DNA of 64,000 nucleotides from Burkholderiaceae bacterium (GCA_018780645.1 JADMJJ010000002.1:186001-250000), one strand, 5' to 3'; shown: positions 10,002 through 18,070, numbered from the stretch's first letter. Translations and numbers: made by a program. Notes: a model not told the origin generated them from the sequence alone.

Positions 10002-11254
10002 CGGGGGGTCTCGTTTCTTATCAACAATCCATACAGCAGGCCGGCGGCCAGCAGCTTTAGCGCGCAGGGCAGCGCGCAATAGACCAGGCTCAGGGCCGAC
10101 AGGGCGGTCGCGTCCTGCTCGCCCGGGGCATAGCCAAGCCACTGCAGGACCGGCAGGGCCAGGCCGGCCGCAAGGGCCAGATTCAGCTTGGTGGCGAAGT
10201 TCCACCAGCCGAAGTAGGCCCCCTCGGCCCGACGCTCGTGGCCTGCGGTCTGGATCACGCCGGCCAGCATCGCGCCGGGCACGGCCAGGTCGGCGCCCAG
10301 CGCCACGCCGCTGGCGATGCACACGCCCAGGAAGCCGAGGCGATCACCACTGCCCAGCGCCAGTGCCCAGCCAAAGCTGAGCACGGCCAACCCCATGGCC
10401 AGCAGCCAGCTGCGCGCCAGGCCGAGCGCCTGGACGCAGCGCAACCAAAGCGCAATCGACAACGCCGCAGCAGCAAAATAGCTACCCAGGAACAGCGCCT
10501 CGTCCTGCGGTAGCTGGAGCCGGTCGCGCACAAAGAACAGCACCAGGGTCGCCGGCACCGCGCTGGCAATGCCGTTGCACAGATAGACCGCTAGCAGGCG
10601 GCGAAAGGCGACGCTTCTGAAGGGCAAGGCCAGGCTGATCGGCGGCGCCGCGAGGGTGGCGGCCTGGGTCGCTGGGCCCAAGCGCAGCAGCCACAGGCCG
10701 ATCAGGGTCAGCACGATCAGACTGGCGCTGGTGAAAGCCAGGCCAGCCAAGCTGGGCAGCACACTGGCCAGCAGCACGCCCACGAGGGCCAGCCCCTCGC
10801 GCCAGCTGACGACACGGGCACGCTGCAGCTCGTCGCCGCCCAGGCGCGCTCCCCAGGCCTGATGGATCACGCTGACCACGCTATAGCCCAGATAGGTCAG
10901 CAACAGCGCCGCACCGCACCACAGCAGCAGCGCATCGGTGCCGCGCACCTGCGGAAAGAACAGCAGCACGAAACCAAGCAGCAACGCCACGCTGGCACCC
11001 AGGGCGAGCCACCAGGCGCGCCGGCTGGAGCGGCCCAGCGCGGCATCGGCCAGCCGGCCTATCCACGGGTCGACCAGCGCATCGAACAAGCGCGCAGCCA
11101 GCAGCAGCAGCCCCAGCGCCGCCAGCGGCACGCCGAACTGGGTGGCGTAGTGGTTGGGCAGCATCACATACAGGGGCAGGGCGACGAAGGCCAGCGGCAG
11201 GCCAAGCGCCCCATAGCGGGCCGCCGCCACCGAGCCGATGCGGGTAACGCTCAT
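9998..11254 (-). CDS. MFS transporter (sugar:cation symporter-like)
   Basis: 418 residues with about 12 hydrophobic helices, in the glycoside-pentoside-hexuronide:cation symporter-like branch of the major facilitator superfamily. The first loop RLFDALVDPWIGRLAD is the characteristic D-x-x-x-D-P-x-x-G signature. An MFS member of this type recurs in the DUF1365/Cfa cluster of other proteobacteria, where its substrate is not established. ATGA overlaps join it to both the chalcone-isomerase-like gene and the DUF3833 gene, so it is firmly in the operon. Confidence 0.9.
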   Translation of the reverse strand: MSVTRIGSVAAARYGALGLPLAFVALPLYVMLPNHYATQFGVPLAALGLLLLAARLFDALVDPWIGRLADAALGRSSRRAWWLALGASVALLLGFVLLFFPQVRGTDALLLWCGAALLLTYLGYSVVSVIHQAWGARLGGDELQRARVVSWREGLALVGVLLASVLPSLAGLAFTSASLIVLTLIGLWLLRLGPATQAATLAAPPISLALPFRSVAFRRLLAVYLCNGIASAVPATLVLFFVRDRLQLPQDEALFLGSYFAAAALSIALWLRCVQALGLARSWLLAMGLAVLSFGWALALGSGDRLGFLGVCIASGVALGADLAVPGAMLAGVIQTAGHERRAEGAYFGWWNFATKLNLALAAGLALPVLQWLGYAPGEQDATALSALSLVYCALPCALKLLAAGLLYGLLIRNETPR

Positions 11255-11793
11255 GGGCTCAGGCCCAGCAGGGCCTCGCGCAAGCGGGGCTCCGAGGTAC
11301 GCGGCGACAGCCAGATGCCGAAGAACAGGCGCGCGAACAGCGCGTCCGTGATGTCTTTGCCGGCTCGGCCATTGACATAGAAGCGCGCCATCTCGCCAGG
11401 TCGCTGGAAGCCGGTGATGCGGTCCCCGCTGCGCACGTTCGGAAAGGCCTCGCGCATGGCCGCCAGCCATTGCTCGCCCTGCCCTGCCGTGAACTCGCCA
11501 ATGCGCTGCATCTCCTGCAGCGAGCGTTTCGCGATCTCGGCGCCATCCAGGCTGCGCGCGTACTCGATCTCGAGCGCCAGCGGCCGCTCCGCCCAGGCCT
11601 CGGTGCCGACCGGCTCCTGCGACCAGAGCCGTATCGTGTAGATGCTCAGCCCGAAGAAGCGCATCAGCCCCTGGCCCTGGCGCCGGGCCCGGGGCAGCTC
11701 TGCGCGCACCTCCAATGGGGCCATGTCTTGCGCCAACGCTGGCGCGCTGGCCCAGGCGGGCAGGCTCAGCAGCAAGACCTGGCGCCGGTTCAT
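11251..11793 (-). CDS. Chalcone isomerase-like protein, exported
   Basis: 180 residues from the ATG at 11793. The N-terminus MNRRQVLLLSLPAWASAPALAQ looks like a cleavable signal peptide with an AxA site. The body (GLMRFFGLSIYTIRLW, ALEIEYARSLDGAEIAKRS and FYVNGR) matches the chalcone isomerase fold family found widely in bacteria. Plant relatives include fatty-acid-binding proteins, so a lipid-binding role fits the operon better than flavonoid chemistry. It is separated from cfa by a single base. Confidence 0.85.
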   Translation of the reverse strand: MNRRQVLLLSLPAWASAPALAQDMAPLEVRAELPRARRQGQGLMRFFGLSIYTIRLWSQEPVGTEAWAERPLALEIEYARSLDGAEIAKRSLQEMQRIGEFTAGQGEQWLAAMREAFPNVRSGDRITGFQRPGEMARFYVNGRAGKDITDALFARLFFGIWLSPRTSEPRLREALLGLSP

Positions 11794-11794
11794 G

Positions 11795-13021
11795 TCAGTC
11801 GTGCTGCAAGGTGAACTGCACGACATCGGTGTTGCCGGAGGCGAACGCCGCCTCGCAATAGACCAGATAGAACTCCCACAGGCGCATGAAGCGGTCGTCG
11901 AAGCCCAGCTTGCGCACGGCCGCGTCCTGGGCGTGGAAGCGCTCGCGCCAGCGGCGCAGGGTCTCGGCATAGTCGGCACCGAAGGCCAGCTGGTTGACGA
12001 CCTTCAGCCCTGCCTTGGCCGCCTCGGCATGGAACACGCTGCTGCTGGGCAGCATGCCGCCGGGGAAGATGTACTGCTGGATGAAGTCGCTGCCGCTGGC
12101 ATAGCGCTCGAACAGATCGTCGCGTATCGTGATCGTCTGGATGCAGGCGCGGCCGCCGGCCTTGAGCTTGCTGCGCAAGGTGGCGAAGAAGCTGGGCCAG
12201 TAGCTGCGGCCCACTGCCTCGAACATCTCGATCGAGACGATGGCGTCGAACTGCGGCTCGGGGATGTCGCGATAGTCCTGGAAACGCAGTTCGGCGCGGT
12301 CCAGCAGGCCGGCCTTGGCCAGGCGTTCCCGGCCATAGCTCAGCTGTTCGCTGGACAGGGTCACGCCGGTCACACGGGCGCCGAACTCGCGCGCCGCGCA
12401 CTCGGCCAGGGCGCCCCAACCGCAGCCGATCTCCAGCAGATGGACGTCGGGGCCGGCCCCGCACTCGCTCAGCGCACGCCTGACCTTGGCCCACTGGGCA
12501 TCGGCCATCGCCTGCTCCGGCCTGCCGTCGAACAGGGCACTGGAGTAGTTCATCGTCTCGTCCAGCCAGAGACGGTAGAAGGCATTGCCGAGGTCGTAGT
12601 GCGCGTGGATATTGCGTTTGCTGCCCTCGCGCGAATTGCGGTTCAGCAGATGCCTGACCCGGTGCAGCAGGCGGCCCCACCAGCGGCCGTAGATCACCTG
12701 CTCCACCGCGTCGCGATTGGCGATGAACAGGTTCAGCAGGGCCAGCAGGTCCGGTGTGGTCCAGTGGCCGGCAACATAGGTCTCGGCAAAGCCGATGTCG
12801 CCCGATTGCAGGGCGGCGCTGCAGACATCCCAGTTGCGCAGGCTGATGGCCGCGCGCGGCCCGTCGGCCGTGCTGGCATCGCCGAAGTGCGCATGGCTGC
12901 CGTCGGGCATGCGCAGCTCCAAGGTGCCATGGCGCAAGCTCTTCAGCAGCTTGACGACCAGGCGGGCGGCGGCGGGGGCCCCTTGGGGCAGGCTGAAGGG
13001 AGCGGTCAAGGTGGATCGCAT
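11795..13021 (-). CDS. Cyclopropane-fatty-acid-synthase-type SAM methyltransferase
   Basis: 408 residues from the ATG at 13021. The SAM-binding motif LLEIGCGWGALA is at 195-206. Upstream, YDLGNAFYRLWLD and MNYSSALF are hallmark Cfa sequences. The enzyme transfers a methyl or methylene group from SAM to double bonds of membrane phospholipid acyl chains. Its operon partners (DUF1365 and the FAD oxidase) accompany homologues that make methylated or furan fatty acids in other bacteria, so it may be a UfaM-like methylase rather than a true cyclopropane synthase. That choice cannot be made from sequence alone. Confidence 0.92.
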   Translation of the reverse strand: MRSTLTAPFSLPQGAPAAARLVVKLLKSLRHGTLELRMPDGSHAHFGDASTADGPRAAISLRNWDVCSAALQSGDIGFAETYVAGHWTTPDLLALLNLFIANRDAVEQVIYGRWWGRLLHRVRHLLNRNSREGSKRNIHAHYDLGNAFYRLWLDETMNYSSALFDGRPEQAMADAQWAKVRRALSECGAGPDVHLLEIGCGWGALAECAAREFGARVTGVTLSSEQLSYGRERLAKAGLLDRAELRFQDYRDIPEPQFDAIVSIEMFEAVGRSYWPSFFATLRSKLKAGGRACIQTITIRDDLFERYASGSDFIQQYIFPGGMLPSSSVFHAEAAKAGLKVVNQLAFGADYAETLRRWRERFHAQDAAVRKLGFDDRFMRLWEFYLVYCEAAFASGNTDVVQFTLQHD

Positions 13022-13038
13022 AGTCGGTCTGCTGCAGT

Positions 13039-13827
13039 TCAACGGGTCACGAATGCCTTGGGGGGCGCGGGCTTGCGGAACAGGGGCACGCGTTTGAGCC
13101 ACAGCCGCAGGGCCTGCCAGTGGATGCGCAGGATCAGGCCGAAGGTCATCAGCGGCACGCCGAAGAAGGCCCGGCGCACGCGCTGCGGGTCCAGGGGCGC
13201 CAGATCACCGCTGATGCTGGTCAGCAGCAGCGGGCCCTGACCGTCCTCGTGGGTGATGCGCGCCACCGTGCGCAGGCCCAGGGCCTGGCTGTGCATGAAA
13301 TTGAAGCGGTAGCTGCCGGCCACGGCGCAGAACGGCGAAACGTGGAAGACCTTGTCGGCGCTTTGCTCCTGCCCATAGGCCAGGGCCGGGCCGTCGAGCA
13401 GATAGCAGTGGCGCTCGCCAAAGGTGTTGTTGACCTCGACGACGATGGCCCGCAGGCTGCCATCCGCCCGGTGGCAATACCAGAAGCTGACCGGCTTGAA
13501 GACATAGCCCAGCACCCGCGGAAAGCACAGCAGCCAGACTTCGCCCAGCGCGTCGGCAACGCCCTGCTGCAGCAATAGTGCGTCCAGCCATTGCAGGCTG
13601 TCGGGACCGCCATCGCCATGGTCTTGGTCGTGGAAGCTGAGCAGGCCGAAGCGGTTGCGGCGCAGCGGGCCCGCGGCGCCCTGCTCTCGCAGGCTGCGCA
13701 TCGGCAACATCAGGAAGTAGCTCGGATAGCCGAAGGCGTGGGGGCTCGGCCGCAGCCGCCGGTGGAGCACGCGGCCCATGCCCAGCAGCGGCACCGGCGG
13801 CAGACTTGAGCGCTGATCCGGTCTCAC
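13039..13827 (-). CDS. DUF1365 family protein
   Basis: 262 residues. It starts with GTG at 13827-13825, overlapping the stop of the upstream oxidase (GTGA). The family pattern is clear: VLHRRLRPSPHAFGYPSYF near the start, FGLLSFHDQDHG, and PVSFWYCHRADG followed by VEVNNTFGERH. DUF1365 is almost always adjacent to the COG2907-type oxidase and a Cfa homologue; its biochemical role is not established. An internal ATG at 13779 is possible but would break the overlap. Confidence 0.92.
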   Translation of the reverse strand: MRPDQRSSLPPVPLLGMGRVLHRRLRPSPHAFGYPSYFLMLPMRSLREQGAAGPLRRNRFGLLSFHDQDHGDGGPDSLQWLDALLLQQGVADALGEVWLLCFPRVLGYVFKPVSFWYCHRADGSLRAIVVEVNNTFGERHCYLLDGPALAYGQEQSADKVFHVSPFCAVAGSYRFNFMHSQALGLRTVARITHEDGQGPLLLTSISGDLAPLDPQRVRRAFFGVPLMTFGLILRIHWQALRLWLKRVPLFRKPAPPKAFVTR

Positions 13828-15125
13828 GCTGCGGCATCCTTCAGGCGCGCATCGGTCTGCGCCCAGCGCTGCAGCAGGGCCTGTGCCACCGCCTGGCCCG
13901 ACATCAGGCCGTCCTCATGGAAGCCGTAGCGCGTCCAGGCACCGCAGAACCAGGTATGGGCCTGGCCCTGGATCTCGTCCAGCCGCTGCTGGGCCGCGAT
14001 GGCGGCCCGGTCGAACACCGGATGCGCATAGTCGAACTCGCCCAGCACGGTGGCGGCGGCGGGCTCGCGCACCGGGTTCAGCGACACCACCACCGGCTGC
14101 CGCCACGGCACCGGCTGCAGCCGGTTGATCAGATAGTGCAGGCAGACGGCCGAGCACTCCTGCTCGCCGCCCGCGTTCTCGTAGTTCCAGGCCGCCCAGG
14201 CGCGCTGGCGTTGCGGCAGCAGCCGAGTATCGGTGTGCAGCACGGCGCGGTTGCGGTGGTAGCCGATGGCGCCCAGCAGGCGATGCTCGGTCGCGCTGGC
14301 GTCGCTCAACAGGCCGAGGGCCTGGTCGCTGTGGCAGGCCAGCACGACCTCATCGAAGTGCGTGTTGCTGTGATCGGTGGCAAGGTCCACGCCGGTGGCC
14401 GTACGGCGCAACTGGCGCACCGGGGTGTTGAGCCTCGCGTCGGGCAGGCGGGCCAGCATCTTGTCGACATAGTGCCTGGCACCGCCGCGCACGGTGAACC
14501 ACTGCGGGCGGTTCGCCACCTGCAGCAGGCCGTGGTTGTGGCAGAAGCGGATCAGGGTAGCGATCGGGAACTGCAACATCTGCGCGGTCGGGCAGGACCA
14601 GATGCAGGCCACCATCGGCAGCAGATACCACTCGCGGAACTCGGCGCCGAAGCGCTGCTCGCGCAGGAAGTCGCCAATCGGCTGGGACAGCCGCGCCTCC
14701 TCGTTGGCCAATGCCAACTCGGTACACAGACGATTGAAGCGCAGCAGGTCGGCCAACATGGACCAGAACCCCGGACGCACGAGATTGCGTCGCTGGGCGA
14801 AGACGCTGTTCAGGTCGCTGCCGCTCCACTCCAGTGCGGCAGCGGGGTGCTGAACCGAGAACGACATCTCGCTGGCCACCGTCTCGACCTGCAGCTTGGC
14901 GAACAGCGCGATCAATTGCGGATAGGTGCGCTCGTTGAAGACCAGAAAGCCGGTGTCGACCCCATGGCTGATGCCCTCCAGCATGACGTCGACCGTGTGC
15001 GTATGGCCACCGAAATAGCCGCCGGCCTCGAACAGGGTCACATCGGCATGTTCGGCCAGCAACCAGGCGGTGGACAGGCCCGAAATGCCCGAGCCCACCA
15101 CGGCGACCTTGCGACGCCAGCTCAT
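13824..15125 (-). CDS. FAD-dependent amine-oxidase-like protein (COG2907 type)
   Basis: 433 residues. The N-terminal FAD-binding motif GSGISGLS lies at 11-18 with an acidic strand end (VTLFEAGGYFGGHTHTV). It belongs to the amine-oxidase/protoporphyrinogen-oxidase-like flavoproteins. Homologues in the sigma-E/ChrR singlet-oxygen regulon of Rhodobacter have been linked to desaturation of methylated fatty acids on the way to furan fatty acids (recalled family knowledge). It is the first gene of the operon. A terminator-like hairpin ends about 25 bp upstream of its ATG. Confidence 0.92.
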   Translation of the reverse strand: MSWRRKVAVVGSGISGLSTAWLLAEHADVTLFEAGGYFGGHTHTVDVMLEGISHGVDTGFLVFNERTYPQLIALFAKLQVETVASEMSFSVQHPAAALEWSGSDLNSVFAQRRNLVRPGFWSMLADLLRFNRLCTELALANEEARLSQPIGDFLREQRFGAEFREWYLLPMVACIWSCPTAQMLQFPIATLIRFCHNHGLLQVANRPQWFTVRGGARHYVDKMLARLPDARLNTPVRQLRRTATGVDLATDHSNTHFDEVVLACHSDQALGLLSDASATEHRLLGAIGYHRNRAVLHTDTRLLPQRQRAWAAWNYENAGGEQECSAVCLHYLINRLQPVPWRQPVVVSLNPVREPAAATVLGEFDYAHPVFDRAAIAAQQRLDEIQGQAHTWFCGAWTRYGFHEDGLMSGQAVAQALLQRWAQTDARLKDAAA

Positions 15126-15149
15126 GAGCTCACCCCGGCGAGGCGCTCA

Positions 15150-15187
15150 GACAAAAGAAAGGGGCCTCCGCTGCGAGCGGAAGCCCC
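15150..15187 (-). terminator. Intrinsic terminator or attenuator in the leader of the lipid operon
   Basis: A GC-rich hairpin runs from GGGGC-TCCGC (15161-15170) to GCGGA-GCCCC (15177-15187 region). On the minus strand it is followed by CTTTCTTTTG, a U-rich tract. It lies between the peroxidase gene and the first operon gene, only some 25-60 bp before the operon ATG. It must therefore be read through, or be regulated, whenever transcription starts farther upstream. Confidence 0.7.
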
Positions 15188-15468
15188 GGTCATAAAGAGT
15201 GCCGCACGACGCCCCGAAGCCAACGAGGGAGGGAGGGAGGAGGAGGAGAAGGGCCTCGGGATTGCTGTGCCTGAGACAGGCCGGTCGTGCGACAGCGAAA
15301 CACTAAAAACAGATGTACGATTTTTAACTTGAAATCGCGCAATTTTCAAGGGCGTTAAGCTCGAAATCCGAACAACACGCCGCGAACTGGCCGGTATGAC
15401 CGGCCACTCCGGCTGAAGTTCCATCGATGAAGTGTGAAGTTTCATTGCTGTCACGATGACGGGCAGAC
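15188..15468 (-). promoter_or_regulatory. Probable promoter/leader region of the lipid operon
   Basis: No gene seen. The AT-rich part holds two inverted repeats. TAAAAA (15304-15309) faces TTTTTA (15321-15326) with GATGTACGA between. CTTGAAA (15328-15334) faces TTTCAAG (15344-15350). Read on the minus strand, TTGAAA followed 16 bases later by TTAAAA could be -35/-10 elements. The inverted repeats could be regulator sites. A purine-rich GGGAGGGAGGGAGGAGG tract lies at about 15230. Confidence 0.45.
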
Positions 15469-16065
15469 TCAGGGCGCAGCGCTCAGCAGGCGCTCGACCT
15501 CGCGCACCACGCCCTTGCTCATCGGGTCGGTAATCGAGCCGAAGCTCTGCACCTCGCGGCCGTCGCGCGAGATCAGGTATTTGTGGAAATTCCAGCTGGG
15601 CGTCTTGCCGGTGCGCTGGCCCAACTCGGCAAACAGCGGGTTCACCGAGGCGTCCCCCGCCTTGACCCGGGACTTGGCGAACATCGGAAACTTGACGCTG
15701 AAGGTGTTCTCGCAGAACTCCGCGATGTCCTTGTTGCTGCCCGGCTCCTGCGACCCGAAGTCGTTGGACGGAAAGCCCAGCACCACCAGGCCCCGCTCGC
15801 GGTACTGGCTGTACAGCGTCTCCAGAGACTTGTACTGCGAGGTGAAGCCACAGTAGCTGGCGGTGTTGACGACCAGCACCACCTTGCCCGCGTACTGACA
15901 CAGGTCCTGCGGCTTCTCGTCCTGCAGGCGTGGCGCCTCGCGCTTGAGCAGCGCGGGACAGGTGGCCGGCGGGGTCTGCGCCCAGGCCGGAGTGCTGAGT
16001 GCGGCACCCAGCAAAATGCCGACAACATGCTTGGCGGATGGGGCGGTTAGAAGTCGTGTAAACAT
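15469..16065 (-). CDS. Glutathione peroxidase, exported
   Basis: 198 residues. A signal peptide (cleavage after TPAWAQ, about residue 30) suggests a periplasmic location, unusual for this mostly cytoplasmic family. The peroxidatic Cys72 is in NTASYCGFT. The FPSNDFGSQEPG and SWNFHKYLI motifs of glutathione/thioredoxin peroxidases are intact, so Gln and Trp of the catalytic set are present. It would reduce lipid or hydrogen peroxides. It is divergent from the light-regulator gene and upstream of the lipid operon on the same strand. Confidence 0.93.
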   Translation of the reverse strand: MFTRLLTAPSAKHVVGILLGAALSTPAWAQTPPATCPALLKREAPRLQDEKPQDLCQYAGKVVLVVNTASYCGFTSQYKSLETLYSQYRERGLVVLGFPSNDFGSQEPGSNKDIAEFCENTFSVKFPMFAKSRVKAGDASVNPLFAELGQRTGKTPSWNFHKYLISRDGREVQSFGSITDPMSKGVVREVERLLSAAP

Positions 16066-16079
16066 ATATCTGTCCTAGG

Positions 16080-16146
16080 CAAATGTCATTTGCAGCGCTA
16101 TATTAGGTCAAAACGAGGTATTTGTCTTATGTTTGTCCTGGACAAA
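16080..16146. promoter_or_regulatory. Candidate operator between the peroxidase and LitR-like genes
   Basis: An AT-rich divergent control region. It contains a palindrome CAAATG-T-CATTTG (16080-16092), an 11-bp-spaced direct repeat TTTGTC at 16121-16126 and 16132-16137, and a palindrome of arms TTTGTCC/GGACAAA around one base (16132-16146). CarH-type regulators are known to bind direct repeats with 11-bp periodicity, so these are candidate sites for the adjacent regulator. TAATAT on the minus strand (about 16098-16103) could be the -10 of the peroxidase gene. Confidence 0.45.
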
Positions 16147-16171
16147 AAGAAATGCGGCGGCTGCGAGACCG

Positions 16172-17116
16172 ATGGCGATGAATGAGCTCGGCCTACATAT
16201 CGCGGCGGTGGAGCTGGAGACCGGCCTGAGCAAGGACATCCTGCGGGTCTGGGAGCGGCGCTATGGCTTCCCGACGCCCGACCGTGACGCCCAGGGCGAG
16301 CGCGTCTACGGCCCGGCGCAGATGCACAAGCTGCGCCTGATCAAGCGGCTGATGCTGCTGGGCCACCGGCCGGGGCGCATCGTGCCGGGCGAGGTGCCGG
16401 CGCTGGAGGCGCTGCTGGAGCAGTCGCGCAGCTCGCCCGCGCAGGCGGCCGCGGTCAATGCGCAGGTGCACGACCTGGATGGATTCTTCGACTTGCTGCG
16501 CAGTCATGATGTGGAGGGCGTTCGGCGGCAGCTGTCGCAGTGGCTGTTGCGGCTGGGGCTGGCGCGCTTCGTGATCGAAGTGGTGGCGCCGCTCAATACG
16601 CAGGTCGGCGAGGCCTGGATGCAGCGCGAACTGGAAGTCTTCGAGGAGCACATCTACTCCGAGGCGATCCAGAGCGTGCTGCGCCCGGCGATTCTGAGCA
16701 TCCCGGTGACGGCCGAGGCGGGCCGCCCCCGGGTGCTGCTGACCACCCTGTCCGGCGAGGCCCATGGCCTGGGCCTGCTGATGGTCGAGGCGCTGCTGGC
16801 GCTGGAGGGCTGCCAATGCCTGTCGCTGGGCGCGCAAACACCCCTGCCCGACATCGTCAAGGCCGCTGCGGTGCACCGCAGCGATGTGGTGGCGCTGAGC
16901 TTCACGGGCTTCCTGCCGGCCAAGCAGGTGCTGGATGGGCTGACGCGTTTGCGCGAGCTGCTGCCCGAGCCGCTGGAGCTGTGGGTCGGCGGCACTTCAC
17001 AGAGCCTGCGCCGCCGCCCGCTGCCGGGCGTGCACCGGGTGGCCGGCCTGGGCGAGATCGGCACCGAGTTGCTGCGCTGGCATGCCCGCGGCGATGTGTC
17101 CGCCGCGCGGGGCTGA
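16172..17116 (+). CDS. litR: MerR-type cobalamin-binding light regulator (LitR/CarH family)
   Basis: 314 residues from the ATG at 16172; the neighbouring ATG at 16178 is equally possible. An N-terminal MerR helix-turn-helix (DILRVWERRYGFPTPDRDAQ) is followed by a four-helix domain and a C-terminal B12-binding Rossmann domain. Residues Trp149, Glu159 and His160 (GEAWM...FEEH) have the spacing of the CarH residues that cap the upper cobalamin ligand. His198 in GEAHGLG matches the lower axial His. Such proteins repress genes in the dark as B12-bound tetramers and release DNA on light exposure (family knowledge). Its site between a peroxidase and a lipid operon fits light-induced defence. Confidence 0.87.
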   Translation: MAMNELGLHIAAVELETGLSKDILRVWERRYGFPTPDRDAQGERVYGPAQMHKLRLIKRLMLLGHRPGRIVPGEVPALEALLEQSRSSPAQAAAVNAQVHDLDGFFDLLRSHDVEGVRRQLSQWLLRLGLARFVIEVVAPLNTQVGEAWMQRELEVFEEHIYSEAIQSVLRPAILSIPVTAEAGRPRVLLTTLSGEAHGLGLLMVEALLALEGCQCLSLGAQTPLPDIVKAAAVHRSDVVALSFTGFLPAKQVLDGLTRLRELLPEPLELWVGGTSQSLRRRPLPGVHRVAGLGEIGTELLRWHARGDVSAARG

Positions 17117-17184
17117 GCCCCCGGGTTTACGACAGCTTGTCACACGGACGGCATAGAATCTCCGCAGCTACTCAAGGACGGATC

Positions 17185-18048
17185 ATGCTTTATCCCGAAC
17201 TCTTCAAGCAGTTGGAAGCCGTGCGCTGGAATATGGACACCGACATCCCCTGGGACAAGTTCGATGCCAGCCAACTGACCAATGATCAGGCGCGCACGAT
17301 CAAGATGAACGCGATCACCGAGTGGGCGGCGCTGCCGGCCACCGAGATGTTCCTGCGCGACAACCGTGATGACAGCGACTTCTCGGCCTTCATGAGCGTC
17401 TGGTTTTTTGAAGAGCAGAAGCACTCGCTGGTGCTGATGGAGTATCTGCGCCGCTTCCGTCCCGACATGGTGCCCACCGAGGCCGAGTTGCATGAGGTGC
17501 GCTTCGACTTCGACCCCGCCCCGGCGCTGGAAACGCTGATGCTGCACTTCTGCGGCGAGATCCGTCTGAACCACTGGTACCGCCGCGCCGCCGAATGGCA
17601 CAGCGAGCCGGTCATCAAGGCCATCTACGAGACCCTGGCCCGAGACGAGGCCCGCCATGGCGGCGCCTATCTGCGCTATATGAAGCGGGCGATGCAGAAG
17701 TTCGGCGACGAGGCCAAGGCGGCCTTCGCCAAGGTGGGCGTGCTGATGGCCAGCGCGCGCCGCACCGCACAGGCGCTGCACCCGACCAATCTGCATGTCA
17801 ACGCCAAGCTGTTCCCGCGTGACACCATCCAGAGCCGGGTGCCCGACCCCGAGTGGCTGGAGCAGTGGCTGGACAAGCAGATCCAGTTCGACGCCGTGTG
17901 GGAGAACAAGGTTGTCGAGCGCATCCTCCACAATATGAGCCTGCTGATGGAGCGCAGCTTCGCCAGCGTGCAGGAGCTGAACCGCTTCCGCAAGGAAATG
18001 GCGGCGCGCATCGCCAAGCCAGTGGACCCGACGCCGGCCGCCAGCTGA
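17185..18048 (+). CDS. Ferritin-like di-iron protein, acyl-ACP desaturase-like
   Basis: 287 residues. Two helical metal motifs are visible: FFEEQKH (Glu77...His80) and ARDEARH (Glu155...His158), with further candidate ligands Glu46/Glu54 and Glu125 (CGEIRLNHWY). This EExxH/DExRH pattern is that of soluble di-iron carboxylate oxygenases, including acyl-ACP desaturases and AurF-like N-oxygenases. It lies 68 bp downstream of the LitR-like gene on the same strand, with its own terminator. I infer an oxidative step on a lipid or related molecule; the substrate is unknown. Confidence 0.8.
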   Translation: MLYPELFKQLEAVRWNMDTDIPWDKFDASQLTNDQARTIKMNAITEWAALPATEMFLRDNRDDSDFSAFMSVWFFEEQKHSLVLMEYLRRFRPDMVPTEAELHEVRFDFDPAPALETLMLHFCGEIRLNHWYRRAAEWHSEPVIKAIYETLARDEARHGGAYLRYMKRAMQKFGDEAKAAFAKVGVLMASARRTAQALHPTNLHVNAKLFPRDTIQSRVPDPEWLEQWLDKQIQFDAVWENKVVERILHNMSLLMERSFASVQELNRFRKEMAARIAKPVDPTPAAS

Positions 18049-18070
18049 GTTTCGGCGCGGCAAGAAGGGA

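Noticed and set aside
16133-16171. TTG start extending the LitR-like protein by 13 residues
   Set aside because: The extra residues (MSWTKRNAAAARP) are not family-like and would put the TTTGTCC/GGACAAA palindrome inside the gene. ATG codons at 16172 and 16178 fit the usual N-terminus.
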